Shown here one piece after another: positions 1 to 9,337 of a stretch of DNA of 64,000 nt. The DNA comes from Candidatus Dormiibacterota bacterium. GTDB lineage: Bacteria; Vulcanimicrobiota; Vulcanimicrobiia; Vulcanimicrobiales; Vulcanimicrobiaceae. The stretch lies in assembly GCA_035532835.1 (NCBI GenBank), contig DATKQG010000023.1, forward strand, positions 1 through 64,000. Reading direction: 5' to 3'. The position numbers and the translations under genes were made by a program. The notes below the pieces were generated by a model. That model was given only the letters and a program-made list of their open reading frames with translations. It was not told where the DNA came from and ran no database searches. Each line of letters begins with the position of its first letter. Position 1 is the first letter of the stretch.

Positions 1-1
1 C

Positions 2-145
2 CGCGCCAAGCCGGAAGCTCAAAAACTCGCTACGCTCGCCTTGGTCTATATCGCCGAGCCGGCCGTCGACCGGTTGCGCCATGGAACCTCCCGTATCAAG
101 ACAGGTGAAGTCGCGGGTTCAAAGAAACGCTTCCGACTAAGGTAG
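2..145 (+). CDS. C-terminal fragment of an unidentified protein
   Basis: An open frame enters from the left edge and ends at TAG 143-145, giving the last 47 residues of a protein that begins outside the window. Third codon positions are GC-rich and the composition is ordinary (an aliphatic stretch LATLALVYIAEPAVDRL, then a basic tail ending KKRFRLR). I recognise no family. The other two plus-strand frames are also open over much of this short stretch, so the choice of frame is weak. Confidence 0.35.
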   Translation, partial: RAKPEAQKLATLALVYIAEPAVDRLRHGTSRIKTGEVAGSKKRFRLR

Positions 146-234
146 TCGTAGGCGCGATACGGTCGGGTAACGGAGTAAACGCCTTTCGCTCGCTTGGGTA
201 ACGGCCGAGTTACGACTCTTGAACTTCGGGGTGT

Positions 235-262
235 TTGAACGCATTTTTTGAAACACTATATA
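235..262 (+). promoter_or_regulatory. Sigma70-like promoter of the 279 regulator gene
   Basis: TTGAAC at 235-240 and TATATA at 257-262 are separated by 16 bases. The predicted transcription start near 269 is only about 10 bases before the ATG at 279, and no Shine-Dalgarno sequence lies between. The mRNA would therefore be nearly leaderless. Sequence inference only. Confidence 0.5.
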
Positions 263-278
263 CGAAGTTACAAAGACA

Positions 279-2987
279 ATGCACGAGCGCCTCATTTCTC
301 GCCTGGGTCTTTCTCACCCTAAATTCCTTGAGATTTGCGCCCCCGCTGGCTATGGCAAGAGTACGCTGCTCGCTAGCGCCCGCGCCGCCAATCCCGGCGT
401 ACTCATCGACTGCCTGCGGGTCCACGATACACAGGACTTTCTTCGATGCTGGCACGCGGCGCTGAACGATCGGGCCGAATCCTCTCTCACGATCTATATC
501 GACCACCTGGACGCTCTCGATACCGACGTATGGCCGCACCTCCGCGATCTGTTCCGTAAGACTTACGATCGCGTTTCGTTTGCGCTCGCCTCGCGCCGCG
601 GACTCCCATTCGAACTCTCCGACGTCGCTCCACCGCATCAAATCGTACGCATTCGCAGAGAAGACCTTCGCCTGACTCGGGCCGATATCGAAAGGCTTTT
701 TTCTGCCGTATCGCTACCCGGGGACACCCTTGAGCGGATCGTAGAGGCAGCGGCCGGTTGGCCCGTTGCGGCACTTCTGCTGCTGCGTCTGGCTAAGGAG
801 GATAGCCTTCGAGAGGTCCTCGATGCGTGGGGGCACCAAGCATTCGGAGACCTGCGCTCCTATATTCGTGGAGAGGTTGTTCAAGGACTGAGCGCGCCGG
901 CTAAAGCCTGCTTGGATACCTGCGCATACCTGCCTGAGGCACGATTATACGAGATCGCTTGCGTCGCGGGCGAAGCGGCGGCTGGAGCCATGGGCGAGTT
1001 GATCGAGGCAACCGGCCTAGCGGTGAGCGATGAAGGGATTCTACGCTTGCATCCGATGTTGCGCGAGGCGGTGGCTCGGCCGTCACCTCAGGACATAAGG
1101 CGTAGCCACGTGTTCGAGGCGATCGTCGCGGAAAACGCGTTTCGCAAAGAATACCTGCGCGCGGCCGCTCTTGCCTTAGAGTCCGGCAATCCCGAAAGGG
1201 CCGCTGAAATGCTGGAGGCCCATGCCAGGGCTGACAAGCCGCTCAATGTTCCCGAATTCGGCGCACTTTTGGCTAGATTGCCGTTCGAAGCGGTGATGCG
1301 GCAACCGCGTATTTGGAGTTTGCGCGTCGCCTGCCTCGGCTATGTGGCCTCTGATCTCGAACTCGAAATGCGATTGCGCACCGAGTGGGAGCTTAAGGTC
1401 GTCGAGCCGACACACGCGCGCAACCTGCAGATCGCCCTCGGCATTCTCAACGTGCGCTTCGGCTGGCTTTCGAGCGGCGATCAACTGTTGCGCGCGGCGC
1501 CTTCGAACTGTGCCTCATGCAGCGACTGGGGGATCGGCTGCGCGGTCATTTGTTCGAGCCGGGCGGTAATCGACGCCCGTTACGGCCGCTTTAGCGAGGC
1601 CGAAGGACATTGGAAACGCGTCGCGCTCTGCAGCTCGCCGCGCGGCGAGCGCCGGGCACGCGGGGATCGGTTCGAAATCGATGCATATCGGATCTTCTCG
1701 ACCGCACGCTGGCGCGAGGACGCACGCGAACTCATCGGTGCCCTGCGCGCGCTCGAAACGGAGGCGTGCGAGGCGACCTTCCTTGCGGCGCTGCGTAGCT
1801 TTGCATGGTACTCGTGGCTCTGCGACGATGCTGCCGCAATGGAAGAGGGCCTCCGGATTTGCGAGCCCGCCTCATATCTGGCCCAGGATGCCCTGCCTCT
1901 GGCCAACGATGCCCTGCCGCTCCCGATTCCGGCGATGGGCGCAGACCCCCGTTCCCGCACGATCACGGCGATCATAGTGGCGATTGCCGCACCGACCCAG
2001 ACCGAGTGCTTGGCGCGCACCGAGCGAGCGAGATACCTAGCGCTGAGCATCGAGGAGCCGCTGCTGCGGTTGCTTCCTGCGGTCATCCTACGCCTTGCGG
2101 ACGAAGAGCGAGGGCGGCAAGCTCTGGCGGAATCCCTCGCCGACGACGGGGCCTATTACCCATCGGCGCTGGCGGACGATGCCCGTATGCTTGCGCACAA
2201 GCAGTACGACGAACGCAAGCTAACGGTCTTGGGTCCATTCGTTGCCAAATGTATGCGTACGGACTGGTATCGCGAAAAGCATCGTACCTTCGTTGAATTA
2301 CTGACCGGAACGATCCGTTATGGCGATCGCACGATAAAGGTTACGGAACGCGTACTCGACCTGGTGGCATCATTGGCCCTGCATCAACGTCCGATGAGTC
2401 GCCACCAACTCACCGACGCCCTTTGGGGCGATCTCGACGAGTTCGCTGCATTTAACGCGCTAAAGACCTGCATATATCGCGCGCGACAACAGCTCGGCGG
2501 CGCTCATTGCATCATATCCGAGCGCGGGTCATGTACGCTCGGCCCATCCGTGGTGGTGGACGTTATCGAAATGGAAGCCTACTGCCAGCAGCTCTCCGAG
2601 CGAACAACCCTGAGCGAAGCCGAGTGCAACCAGCTCGAAGCGTTTTCAAATACGCTCGAACGCGCGCTATCCGGGGCACTTTCCCGTTGGGATTGGTTTT
2701 CCCGGTTCGAGCCGCGCCTCAATCAGCTCCACCATCGCGTGGTCGTTCTGCTTGCCGAGGACGCGAGGCATCGGAATGACACGCCGGCGATCGTGCGCCG
2801 GGCAGAGAGTTTATTGCAGGTGGATGCATGCAACGAACGCGCGTACGAGCTGATCATCAGCGCTCTATTGGCGGCGGGCAACCGCGTCGAAGCCTATCGG
2901 GAATTACAGCGATACCGTCAGGCAATAGCCGGCGACCAGGGCATCGAGCCGAGCGAAAATCTCACTCGCCTACTTGCCGAAGGTTGA
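279..2987 (+). CDS. AfsR/MalT-like ATPase regulator with C-terminal winged helix and BTAD domain
   Basis: A 902-residue signal-transduction ATPase and probable transcription activator. The P-loop is at residues 21-29 (APAGYGKST). An NB-ARC/MalT-type ATPase region and a helical TPR-like middle follow. Residues about 670-760 form an OmpR-like winged helix (LTGTIRYGDRTIKVTERVLD, then DALWGDLDEFAAFNALKTCI), and the last 140 residues are a BTAD-type helical domain. SARP/AfsR regulators normally carry the DNA-binding and BTAD parts at the N-terminus. Here they are C-terminal, as in many large regulators of uncultured phyla. The ATG at 279 sits just behind a good promoter. The 3' end overlaps the oppositely oriented paralogue by 26 bases. 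The target genes are unknown. Confidence 0.85.
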   Translation: MHERLISRLGLSHPKFLEICAPAGYGKSTLLASARAANPGVLIDCLRVHDTQDFLRCWHAALNDRAESSLTIYIDHLDALDTDVWPHLRDLFRKTYDRVSFALASRRGLPFELSDVAPPHQIVRIRREDLRLTRADIERLFSAVSLPGDTLERIVEAAAGWPVAALLLLRLAKEDSLREVLDAWGHQAFGDLRSYIRGEVVQGLSAPAKACLDTCAYLPEARLYEIACVAGEAAAGAMGELIEATGLAVSDEGILRLHPMLREAVARPSPQDIRRSHVFEAIVAENAFRKEYLRAAALALESGNPERAAEMLEAHARADKPLNVPEFGALLARLPFEAVMRQPRIWSLRVACLGYVASDLELEMRLRTEWELKVVEPTHARNLQIALGILNVRFGWLSSGDQLLRAAPSNCASCSDWGIGCAVICSSRAVIDARYGRFSEAEGHWKRVALCSSPRGERRARGDRFEIDAYRIFSTARWREDARELIGALRALETEACEATFLAALRSFAWYSWLCDDAAAMEEGLRICEPASYLAQDALPLANDALPLPIPAMGADPRSRTITAIIVAIAAPTQTECLARTERARYLALSIEEPLLRLLPAVILRLADEERGRQALAESLADDGAYYPSALADDARMLAHKQYDERKLTVLGPFVAKCMRTDWYREKHRTFVELLTGTIRYGDRTIKVTERVLDLVASLALHQRPMSRHQLTDALWGDLDEFAAFNALKTCIYRARQQLGGAHCIISERGSCTLGPSVVVDVIEMEAYCQQLSERTTLSEAECNQLEAFSNTLERALSGALSRWDWFSRFEPRLNQLHHRVVVLLAEDARHRNDTPAIVRRAESLLQVDACNERAYELIISALLAAGNRVEAYRELQRYRQAIAGDQGIEPSENLTRLLAEG

Positions 2988-5733
2988 TGGCCGGCACGAG
3001 AACGAGCTCGTCGAGCGAACTATTCGATTGGATACCGGCTTCCGCCATGGCATTTCGGTAGGCCGCGTAGGCGCCGCCGGCAGCCGAGATATCTCCGCTT
3101 CTTTTCATGGCCGTGATAACGAGTGCGTAGGCGCGTTCGTCGTACGGATCGAGCTCGAACATCATCGTCGCATATTTGCGCGCAAGGCCGTAGCGGCCGT
3201 TCTCGACGGCATGAACCCCGAGCACATTGACGATTCTGCGCTGCAGATGGGCATAGTATCTGCGCCGGCGACGGGTTATGCGTTCGGAGAGTAGCGCAGC
3301 GGCAGCGCTCAGGCGCCGGACGAGGCCGTCGTCGATCCCATTTTTCCCCTCGGCGAGTAGTAACGCGTCTAAGAGCGGTGCTATATCGACGATCGTTTCG
3401 GACGATAGCGAGTATCCGCTTCCATCGGACTGAATCAGAGGTGCGTCGCCGAGTTGAGCACGCAGGCGATGAACGGCCGCCTTAAGTGCGTTGCTCGCCT
3501 TGGCATCGGAGAGCGTCGGCCAGAGCATGCGCTTTAGCTCTGACGAACTCACCGAACGCGCGTTCAAGGCCAGCGTAAAGAGCAGATCGCGCGCACGCTC
3601 CGACAGACGCATTTGGCGCGTACCAAGCCAGACGCGCTGAGAAAGCAGATCGGCGACGATGCGGTTACCCGTATAGGCGGCAAGCCGGAGCTCAATTGGC
3701 GCTAGCATCCGGAGTTTTCCGGATTTCGCGCACAGAACGTGCAGATCTTCGCGTAGGAGCGGCGCCTCTATCGTTTCTGCCAGCGTGAGTGACTCGCGCA
3801 GAAGCGCTCCATCGAGATCCTTACCCAGCAACACCAGAGCGACCCTGCAGAGAATGCGCGCCAGCGGGTCTAGAGAAGCATCGGACTGGGTGAGTCCGTA
3901 TTGGGCAATGGCGCAGGCCTGCTCCGGGCTGCACGCTCGGCCCGCGATCATCAGGGCAGCGATCGCTCGCCATTGCGGCGTAAGCCGGCCGTGCAGCGCT
4001 TCGGTGTTTCCGTTTTTGACTGCGCTGCAAAATGCCGTAAACGGATCGTGCCGATATGCCAACGTGGCGGACTCAAGGTCGCGCATGAGACGATCGACGT
4101 CCTCGTCATGGCCGCGAAGCCATGCTTCGAAGATCATCTGCGCACGGATGCGCGACGAAAGACGTCGATCGCCCATCTGCCGAGTTCTAGCGAGTGCTTT
4201 AGAGAACACCTCGTCGATGGCGAATCCGTTGCCATTTAAGCGCAGATGCGAGCCCAGCGCATCGACCGCGAGTACCGCGTCAAGCGCCAGCTCCGGAGCA
4301 CGCGCGCAAAGGCGTTCGTAAGCATCGTGATCGAAGCGCCCAAAAAGCATGCCGCCATACCACAAATCGAGCGCCCCGGCGTAAACGCTTCCTGGGGCAT
4401 TCGCTCGCATCCACCCTACGCACGCGTCCAAATGGGCTCGATCACCCGCATCAAAGGCCAAGATCGCGTTAGCAAACGTTAGCTCCACGGCATAATCGTC
4501 ACGCCGTACGCTCAGTAAACGCCCTTCTGCCAGCAAGTCGCCCGCGTCAACCGCAAAGCGCCGGTTGGGCAGCGTCGCGCACCACAATCGCGGATACTTA
4601 ACCAATGCAGCGTTGCCCACGTCCGCCAGCAACTCCATCTCCGGCGTACACTTAAGAGTAAGAGTCCCGAACTCCACGCGATCCAGGCAACGCTCAACGG
4701 CTTTCCAATCGCTCACAGCAATATATGCTCGCACTGCGGCCAGCCAATCCTTCGCCGCTTCGTACGAGGCTCCGATCGATCGCGTCAGTTCATCGGCACG
4801 CTGAGCGTAACGTGTAGACAGCGCCCGGGCAAGCCACGGGTGCGCGCGCAATGTTCCGCGTACGGGATCGTGGATCAGCAGAGGAACCCGCTGTTGCAGT
4901 TCATCGGCAATGGCATACGCACGATCGGGCACAGCCATATGGAGGTCGGCAATCGTGATGATATTCATGCGAGTGAGGATCAGAATGGCATCGAGCAACT
5001 CTGCGTCAAGACCGTACATGATGTCCCCAACGAGCTTTTCTTGCATCTCCCGAAGTGGTGCGTCGGGGAGATTTCGCGAGCGCTCGCCACGCATTGCGGC
5101 TTCTGCCAGGGTCAACATCGAGGGCCAGCGCATCGTCTTTCTTGCAATATCGGCTACGCTGTCGATTGAAATGTTGTAGTGCCCGAAGATTTGGCGGATT
5201 TCATCGTCATTGAAGCGCAATCGGTCAACCCCGATGGTCAACAATTCATTGGGCGGCACGATGCGCGCACAATCGATGGGAAGTGGTGGTCGCGAGCAGA
5301 GTACGACGGTACAGCGCGGATTGCGTTCACGAAGAAACGCCGTGAGCGCCGCCCTGAGTTCGGGATATCTCAAGTGCTCGACATTTTCGAAGATAAGTAC
5401 CGAACGGGCCGACAGACGCCCAAACATTTGAAGAGCCAAAGTCCAGATGGCACGCCCATCATCCCCTTCGCGCGTAAGCGTAACGCCGCTCCTAGCAAGA
5501 AGCGGCGATCGAAAAGGCTCGATTTCATTTAGGGCCACGAGCACGTTCATGGCGAACTGTTTCACCGTAGTCACGCCGGCGCAATCGCACGTACCATGTG
5601 CTATGAAACACTCGGCAATTTGGCGCGCGACGATGCTCTTGCCGAATCCGCCCGGTGCCACTAATGCGATCACGCGCGCGGACGTTTTATCAACCGCGCG
5701 AATCACCGCATTCCGCTTAATGGTTCTTCGCAT
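2962..5733 (-). CDS. AfsR/MalT-like ATPase regulator with C-terminal winged helix and BTAD domain (paralogue)
   Basis: A 923-residue relative of the gene at 279, in the opposite orientation. The P-loop is at residues 26-33 (APGGFGKS). A Walker-B-like hydrophobic strand (SVLIFENVEHL) and a long helical middle follow. The winged helix is near residues 690-780 (VWLGTRQMRLSERARDLLFT, then MLWPTLSDAKASNALKAAVH), and a BTAD domain ends the protein. The shared architecture and the tail-to-tail arrangement suggest an old inverted duplication. The two proteins are diverged, so this is not a recent copy. It starts at ATG 5733. The effector and the regulon are unknown. Confidence 0.85.
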   Translation of the reverse strand: MRRTIKRNAVIRAVDKTSARVIALVAPGGFGKSIVARQIAECFIAHGTCDCAGVTTVKQFAMNVLVALNEIEPFRSPLLARSGVTLTREGDDGRAIWTLALQMFGRLSARSVLIFENVEHLRYPELRAALTAFLRERNPRCTVVLCSRPPLPIDCARIVPPNELLTIGVDRLRFNDDEIRQIFGHYNISIDSVADIARKTMRWPSMLTLAEAAMRGERSRNLPDAPLREMQEKLVGDIMYGLDAELLDAILILTRMNIITIADLHMAVPDRAYAIADELQQRVPLLIHDPVRGTLRAHPWLARALSTRYAQRADELTRSIGASYEAAKDWLAAVRAYIAVSDWKAVERCLDRVEFGTLTLKCTPEMELLADVGNAALVKYPRLWCATLPNRRFAVDAGDLLAEGRLLSVRRDDYAVELTFANAILAFDAGDRAHLDACVGWMRANAPGSVYAGALDLWYGGMLFGRFDHDAYERLCARAPELALDAVLAVDALGSHLRLNGNGFAIDEVFSKALARTRQMGDRRLSSRIRAQMIFEAWLRGHDEDVDRLMRDLESATLAYRHDPFTAFCSAVKNGNTEALHGRLTPQWRAIAALMIAGRACSPEQACAIAQYGLTQSDASLDPLARILCRVALVLLGKDLDGALLRESLTLAETIEAPLLREDLHVLCAKSGKLRMLAPIELRLAAYTGNRIVADLLSQRVWLGTRQMRLSERARDLLFTLALNARSVSSSELKRMLWPTLSDAKASNALKAAVHRLRAQLGDAPLIQSDGSGYSLSSETIVDIAPLLDALLLAEGKNGIDDGLVRRLSAAAALLSERITRRRRRYYAHLQRRIVNVLGVHAVENGRYGLARKYATMMFELDPYDERAYALVITAMKRSGDISAAGGAYAAYRNAMAEAGIQSNSSLDELVLVPAINLRQVGE

Positions 5734-5955
5734 ATTTTCCGGACGGTTCCGCAGTGTAGGGATATTTTATGGCATTACGCTTCAAGAACGGGGCGATTAT
5801 GAATCACCGCTCACATTTCCTTGAGTGGTGAGAGCTCACAAGCCTCAACCTTAATTAGCAAGCTAACATACCGGAGCTCCCTTTATGGATCGAGCCGTTC
5901 CTCCGATTGGGCGCTTTAGCTCCCGGGTATCTATCGCTCGAAAGCGAGGGATTTC
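5734..5955. other. Intergenic region between a regulator and a small acidic protein
   Basis: This stretch separates the divergent starts at 5733 (minus) and 5956 (plus), so it should hold both promoters. A 24-codon frame at 5885-5959 has a GGAG sequence upstream at 5874-5877 and ends in an ATGA overlap with the next gene. It could be a translated leader, but the peptide (MDRAVPPIGRF...) shows no recognisable signal. Confidence 0.4.
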
Positions 5956-6111
5956 ATGAACCGCGATACAACGCCGGAACCGCCCAATCCAAACGCCGTC
6001 GAGCTCGATAAAGAGCTCGAAAACGCCATGGCCGTCTATTCAGATACCGACATGGACCCCAATCGGGACGACCAAAAAGACGTCCATCACGGCGCCGAAA
6101 GCGAGAAGTAG
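5956..6111 (+). CDS. Small acidic hypothetical protein (51 aa)
   Basis: An ATG at 5956 is preceded by AGGG at 5947-5950 with 5 bases of spacing, and the frame ends at TAG 6109-6111. The peptide is very polar and acidic (MNRDTTPEPPNPNAVELDKE, then a middle rich in Asp and a tail HHGAESEK) with no hydrophobic segment, so it is probably cytosolic and disordered. No family is recognised. The ribosome binding site and codon-like third positions are the only support. Confidence 0.5.
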   Translation: MNRDTTPEPPNPNAVELDKELENAMAVYSDTDMDPNRDDQKDVHHGAESEK

Positions 6112-6204
6112 CAAACCCAAAACACGCCCGACACTAAGCGCTCGCTTGGTGATTGTGAGCTACTCTGACCAGACGTCCGGTAGTTTATTCTTCATAGTTA
6201 GCTT

Positions 6205-7482
6205 ATGCAAGTATGCCAAAGTCCGGATTCTCGAGCGAATACGTCCATTGCGCCGCGATTAGTCGCCGCATCGCTGTTCGCACTTCTTCTTTGCGGGACG
6301 ATGGCTGTTGCCAGTGCCGCAGATTTCGGAAGCCCGCCTTCGGGCGAAGTTCCGATCCTCTATAACGATCACACGGTCTATGCGAAGCCCGACATCCTCA
6401 AGCAGAGTCGCGTGCTCGCGGCTCTTGTAAAAGACGGACAGATCTACGTACCGCTGCGCGATATGTTCGAGCAGATGGGCGCCACCGTCACCGCCTCGGC
6501 CGACGGAAAGACCATTACCGCAGCCAAAGAGGGCGTCAGCGTATCGGTGACGCTGGGCCGAGACATCGTCGTTATCAACGGCGAATCGCGTCCGCTCGAC
6601 GTGCCGCCGATGCTCTATCACGGCGTGCTGCTCGTGCCGGTTCGCGTACTCTCCGAAGCGCTGGGCGCCTACGTGCAGTGGGTACCGGATAAACGGTTGG
6701 TCGTCGTTCGTTACATTCCGCCGACGCCGATGCCGACGGCTACGCCGACAGCCGAGCCGACCGTAGCACCAACGGCAACACCCGTGCCGGTCGTCGTGCC
6801 GACGCCGTCGTACAATGGGTTCGTTGAAGCTGCAATCTGGGCACCTAAGAGCTACAACGAGTTCTCGGCCGGTCAGTACTGTAATGAGTCATACTTTGCT
6901 AGCGCCGTGTATGCCCCGCAGAATTCGAAATTCGCCGCGAAAGTCGATTTCCGTCAATACTCGTACGTGACGAGCAGCAATATCACCGACGCCTACGGCA
7001 ACCAATATACGCAGTTCGCCACGATCGACGGCGGCACGGCGGTCACGCCGGTGTTCCTAGGACGTCAGAATTCGATCGATGCACGGTTGGAGTACCAAAT
7101 CGCCTCGCCGCGTGTATACGTTGGTGTCGGCTACATTCGCACGTCGAACAACTACGGCTACCCGCAACTCAACGGCGTCGGCTTCGGCGTTGAGAAACTT
7201 CCCGATCTGCGGCCGGGTGTCAGCGTGTACGGTTCGGCCTTCTACTATCCCACCGCGAGCGGGAACTACACCGTCACCAGTCCGGGCAGTTCCAACTTAG
7301 GCACGTCGTACCGGCAGCAGTACAGCATCACGAAATACGATGTAGGCCTCGCGCTCGTCATGAAACATTCCCCGCTCTATCTGTACGGCGGATTCGCCGC
7401 CGATCAATACGCAGTAAAACAACACGCACCCATCGGTCAGACGCATAACGGTCCGTATATCGGCCTCGGCGTGAAGCTCTAA
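6205..7482 (+). CDS. Copper-amine-oxidase-N domain protein with C-terminal outer-membrane barrel-like domain
   Basis: 425 residues. The N-terminus carries a signal peptide ending near ASA (about residue 40). Residues about 45-170 are a copper amine oxidase N1-type domain (VPLRDMFEQMGATVTASADGK, then LVPVRVLSEALGAYVQWVPD), which in bacteria is usually a cell-surface or envelope-binding module rather than an enzyme. A Pro/Thr linker (residues about 172-200) leads to a 220-residue C-terminal region. That region is rich in alternating aromatic and polar residues and ends GPYIGLGVKL, as outer-membrane barrels do. It is probably anchored in or near the outer membrane, and the ligand is unknown. It is likely monocistronic or co-transcribed with the next gene, which starts 20 bases downstream. 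Confidence 0.75.
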   Translation: MQVCQSPDSRANTSIAPRLVAASLFALLLCGTMAVASAADFGSPPSGEVPILYNDHTVYAKPDILKQSRVLAALVKDGQIYVPLRDMFEQMGATVTASADGKTITAAKEGVSVSVTLGRDIVVINGESRPLDVPPMLYHGVLLVPVRVLSEALGAYVQWVPDKRLVVVRYIPPTPMPTATPTAEPTVAPTATPVPVVVPTPSYNGFVEAAIWAPKSYNEFSAGQYCNESYFASAVYAPQNSKFAAKVDFRQYSYVTSSNITDAYGNQYTQFATIDGGTAVTPVFLGRQNSIDARLEYQIASPRVYVGVGYIRTSNNYGYPQLNGVGFGVEKLPDLRPGVSVYGSAFYYPTASGNYTVTSPGSSNLGTSYRQQYSITKYDVGLALVMKHSPLYLYGGFAADQYAVKQHAPIGQTHNGPYIGLGVKL

Positions 7483-7502
7483 GCGGTCGAAAGGACTATT
7501 AC

Positions 7503-8507
7503 ATGCAAAAGACCCCTCGTCTCTTGAACGCCCGTCGACTCACGGCTTTGGTGGCGTTGGCCTTCCTCGCCTCGTGCAGCGGCAGCGGATGCGGCAATTG
7601 CACCGTACCGGCCTTTAACGCCACGCCGCTCCCAGGCACTACGCCCACACCGACACCGGGCATCACGCCGACACCGGCCCCCACCCCCACCCCCACCCCC
7701 ACCCCAACCCCAACCCCAACCCCAACCCCTACGGCTCCGCCGGCAACGCTTTCTTGCAACCAGGGCGCCGCCTCGATCCCGCTTGGGCCGGCCCTGGCCC
7801 CATTCGCGTTGCTTGCCGGTTCCACGATCACCAACGTCGGCAACACCTTGGTGACCTACGCGCCGGGCGCGACATACGGCAGCTTTAACGACGATCTGAT
7901 CGGCGTTTCACCGGGAACTGCGGTCACCGGATTCTATCCTCCGGGCACCGTAACCGATGGTCCCAACGCCATCTATGCGGCCGGCTACAATACGAACGCC
8001 GCCGTGCCGCTGGCGGCCGAAAATGCGCTGACCACGGCATATAACACCGCCGCCGGGAAGCCCGCCACCGCTACGGTCGCGGGAGATCTCTCGCAGGCCA
8101 GCTCGCCCGGATTCCCGACCGGCACGCTCCCGGCCGGAGTCTACAAATCGACGTCCTCGCTCTCCATCGCCGCCGGAAACCTCACCTTGGATGGCGGCGG
8201 AAATCCCCAGAGCGTGTTCATCTTCCAGATGGGATCGACGCTCACTACCACCCTGAACGGCGGCATCAGTGGGAACGTGTTGCTCATCAACCAGGCGAGC
8301 CCGTGTAACATCTATTGGCAGGTCGGAAGCTCGGCGACGCTGGGCGGCGCGACCTTCTACGGCAACGTGCTCGCGTTTTCATCGGTCACCATCAACGCCA
8401 CAAACTTCACCGGCCGTGCTTTGGCGGGCGGCCCGACGCTGGGAGACGGCGCCGTCTCCATACCGATCATCGCCGGTTCGCTTATCACCAATCCCGGCGG
8501 CCAATAA
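7503..8507 (+). CDS. DUF3494 ice-binding-like lipoprotein
   Basis: 334 residues. The N-terminus is a lipoprotein signal with lipobox LASC, Cys25 being the probable lipidated residue. Residues about 42-82 are a Pro/Thr linker encoded by a C-rich tandem repeat. From about residue 85 the protein matches the DUF3494 ice-binding fold. Matching motifs include an LLAGSTITNVGNT-like opening, LPAGVYKSTSSLSIAAGNLT, FIFQMGSTLTT, IYWQVGSSATLGGATFYGNV and a closing TGRALAGGPTLGDGAVS. Known members bind ice or act as surface adhesins on a discontinuous beta-solenoid. Whether this protein binds ice cannot be read from the sequence. A strong hairpin terminator follows at 8551-8599. Confidence 0.85.
   Translation: MQKTPRLLNARRLTALVALAFLASCSGSGCGNCTVPAFNATPLPGTTPTPTPGITPTPAPTPTPTPTPTPTPTPTPTAPPATLSCNQGAASIPLGPALAPFALLAGSTITNVGNTLVTYAPGATYGSFNDDLIGVSPGTAVTGFYPPGTVTDGPNAIYAAGYNTNAAVPLAAENALTTAYNTAAGKPATATVAGDLSQASSPGFPTGTLPAGVYKSTSSLSIAAGNLTLDGGGNPQSVFIFQMGSTLTTTLNGGISGNVLLINQASPCNIYWQVGSSATLGGATFYGNVLAFSSVTINATNFTGRALAGGPTLGDGAVSIPIIAGSLITNPGGQ
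7678..7729 (+). repeat. C-rich hexanucleotide repeat encoding a Pro/Thr linker; G-quadruplex-prone complement
   Basis: Tandem six-base units (CCCCCA, then CCCAAC) encode alternating Pro and Thr in frame. The minus strand carries at least eight runs of four or five G separated by one or two bases. That pattern is G-quadruplex-prone and, in part, identical to ciliate-type GGGGTT repeats. Because the unit is six bases, copy-number slippage would lengthen or shorten the linker without a frameshift. Confidence 0.85.
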
Positions 8508-8550
8508 TCGGTCACCAGCACGGACCAAGGGCCGCCTTTCCAGCGGCCTC

Positions 8551-8599
8551 ACTAGCAAAGACGGCCCAGAGACGAACTCTCTGGGCCGTCTTTGCTAGT
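8551..8599 (+). terminator. Perfect 22-bp hairpin terminator
   Basis: Arms 8551-8572 and 8578-8599 are perfect reverse complements with a 5-base loop (CGAAC). It lies 43 bases after the stop of the DUF3494 gene and 43 bases before the start of the Crp/Fnr gene. There is no long T-run, only CTTT within the arm. Confidence 0.75.
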
Positions 8600-8642
8600 A
8601 TGTAGAAGCTATATGCCGTCAACCCTAGAAAGGCATCCATTC

Positions 8643-9296
8643 ATGATCGTCAACCAAGAACAACCCTTCGATTCCAAAACCTTTCTCGGTGCGGTGGGCG
8701 ACGGACGCACGATCCAGAAGTATCGTAAAAACAGCACCATTTTCGCCCAGGGAGACCCGGCGGATGCGGTTTTTTACATACAACGCGGCGAAGTAAAACT
8801 TGCGGTCGTATCCCCGCGCGGCAAAGAAGCCGTTATTGCCATCCTGAACGAGGGGTTTTTCTTCGGCGAGGGATGCCTAGCGGGTCAAACGGTTCGCATG
8901 GCATCGGCACTAACGCTAACGGATTGCTCCATCGTTCGCGTCGCAAAAGCCGTGATGGTGAACGTTCTGCACGCCGAGCAGGAGTTCTCCGAGACGTTTA
9001 TTACGCATCTTCTGACGCGCAGCATCCGCATCGAAGAAGATCTGGTGGATCAGCTCTTCAATTCGAGCGAGAAGCGCCTTGCCCGCGTCCTGCTCTTGCT
9101 CGCCAACTTCGGGAAAGAATCGCGCCCCGAGGAAGTGATCCCCAATATCAGCCAAGAGACGCTCGCCGAGATGATCGGCACGACGCGTTCTCGCGTCAGT
9201 TTCTTCCTCAACAAATTCCGCAAGCTCGGCTTTATCGAATACAACGGCGTCATCCGCGTCCATACCTCGCTCCTGAACGTCATCCTCCACGACTGA
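8643..9296 (+). CDS. Crp/Fnr-family transcription regulator
   Basis: 217 residues. The N-terminal cyclic-nucleotide-binding-type beta-roll shows the family pattern IFAQGDPADAVFYIQRGEVK and GKEAVIAILNEGFFFGEGCL. The C-terminal helix-turn-helix is NISQETLAEMIGTTRSRVSF followed by FLNKFRKLGFIEY. I start at ATG 8643 because AGAAAGG at 8627-8633 is correctly spaced. A possible TTG start at 8592 lies inside the upstream terminator hairpin and is unlikely. There is no Cys cluster of the FNR type near the N-terminus, so this is not an obvious oxygen sensor. The effector and targets are unknown. Confidence 0.88.
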   Translation: MIVNQEQPFDSKTFLGAVGDGRTIQKYRKNSTIFAQGDPADAVFYIQRGEVKLAVVSPRGKEAVIAILNEGFFFGEGCLAGQTVRMASALTLTDCSIVRVAKAVMVNVLHAEQEFSETFITHLLTRSIRIEEDLVDQLFNSSEKRLARVLLLLANFGKESRPEEVIPNISQETLAEMIGTTRSRVSFFLNKFRKLGFIEYNGVIRVHTSLLNVILHD

Positions 9297-9337
9297 TCGT
9301 CCGTCACAGCGACGCGCGGAGAAACGTAAGAAGGCTT

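Noticed and set aside
7678..7729. Possible CRISPR or telomere array
   Set aside because: There are no spacers or repeats of CRISPR length; the repeat is a coding Pro/Thr linker inside a lipoprotein gene.
8592..8642. Longer N-terminus of the Crp/Fnr protein from TTG 8592
   Set aside because: It starts inside the 3' arm of a perfect 22-bp terminator, whereas ATG 8643 has a well-placed ribosome binding site.
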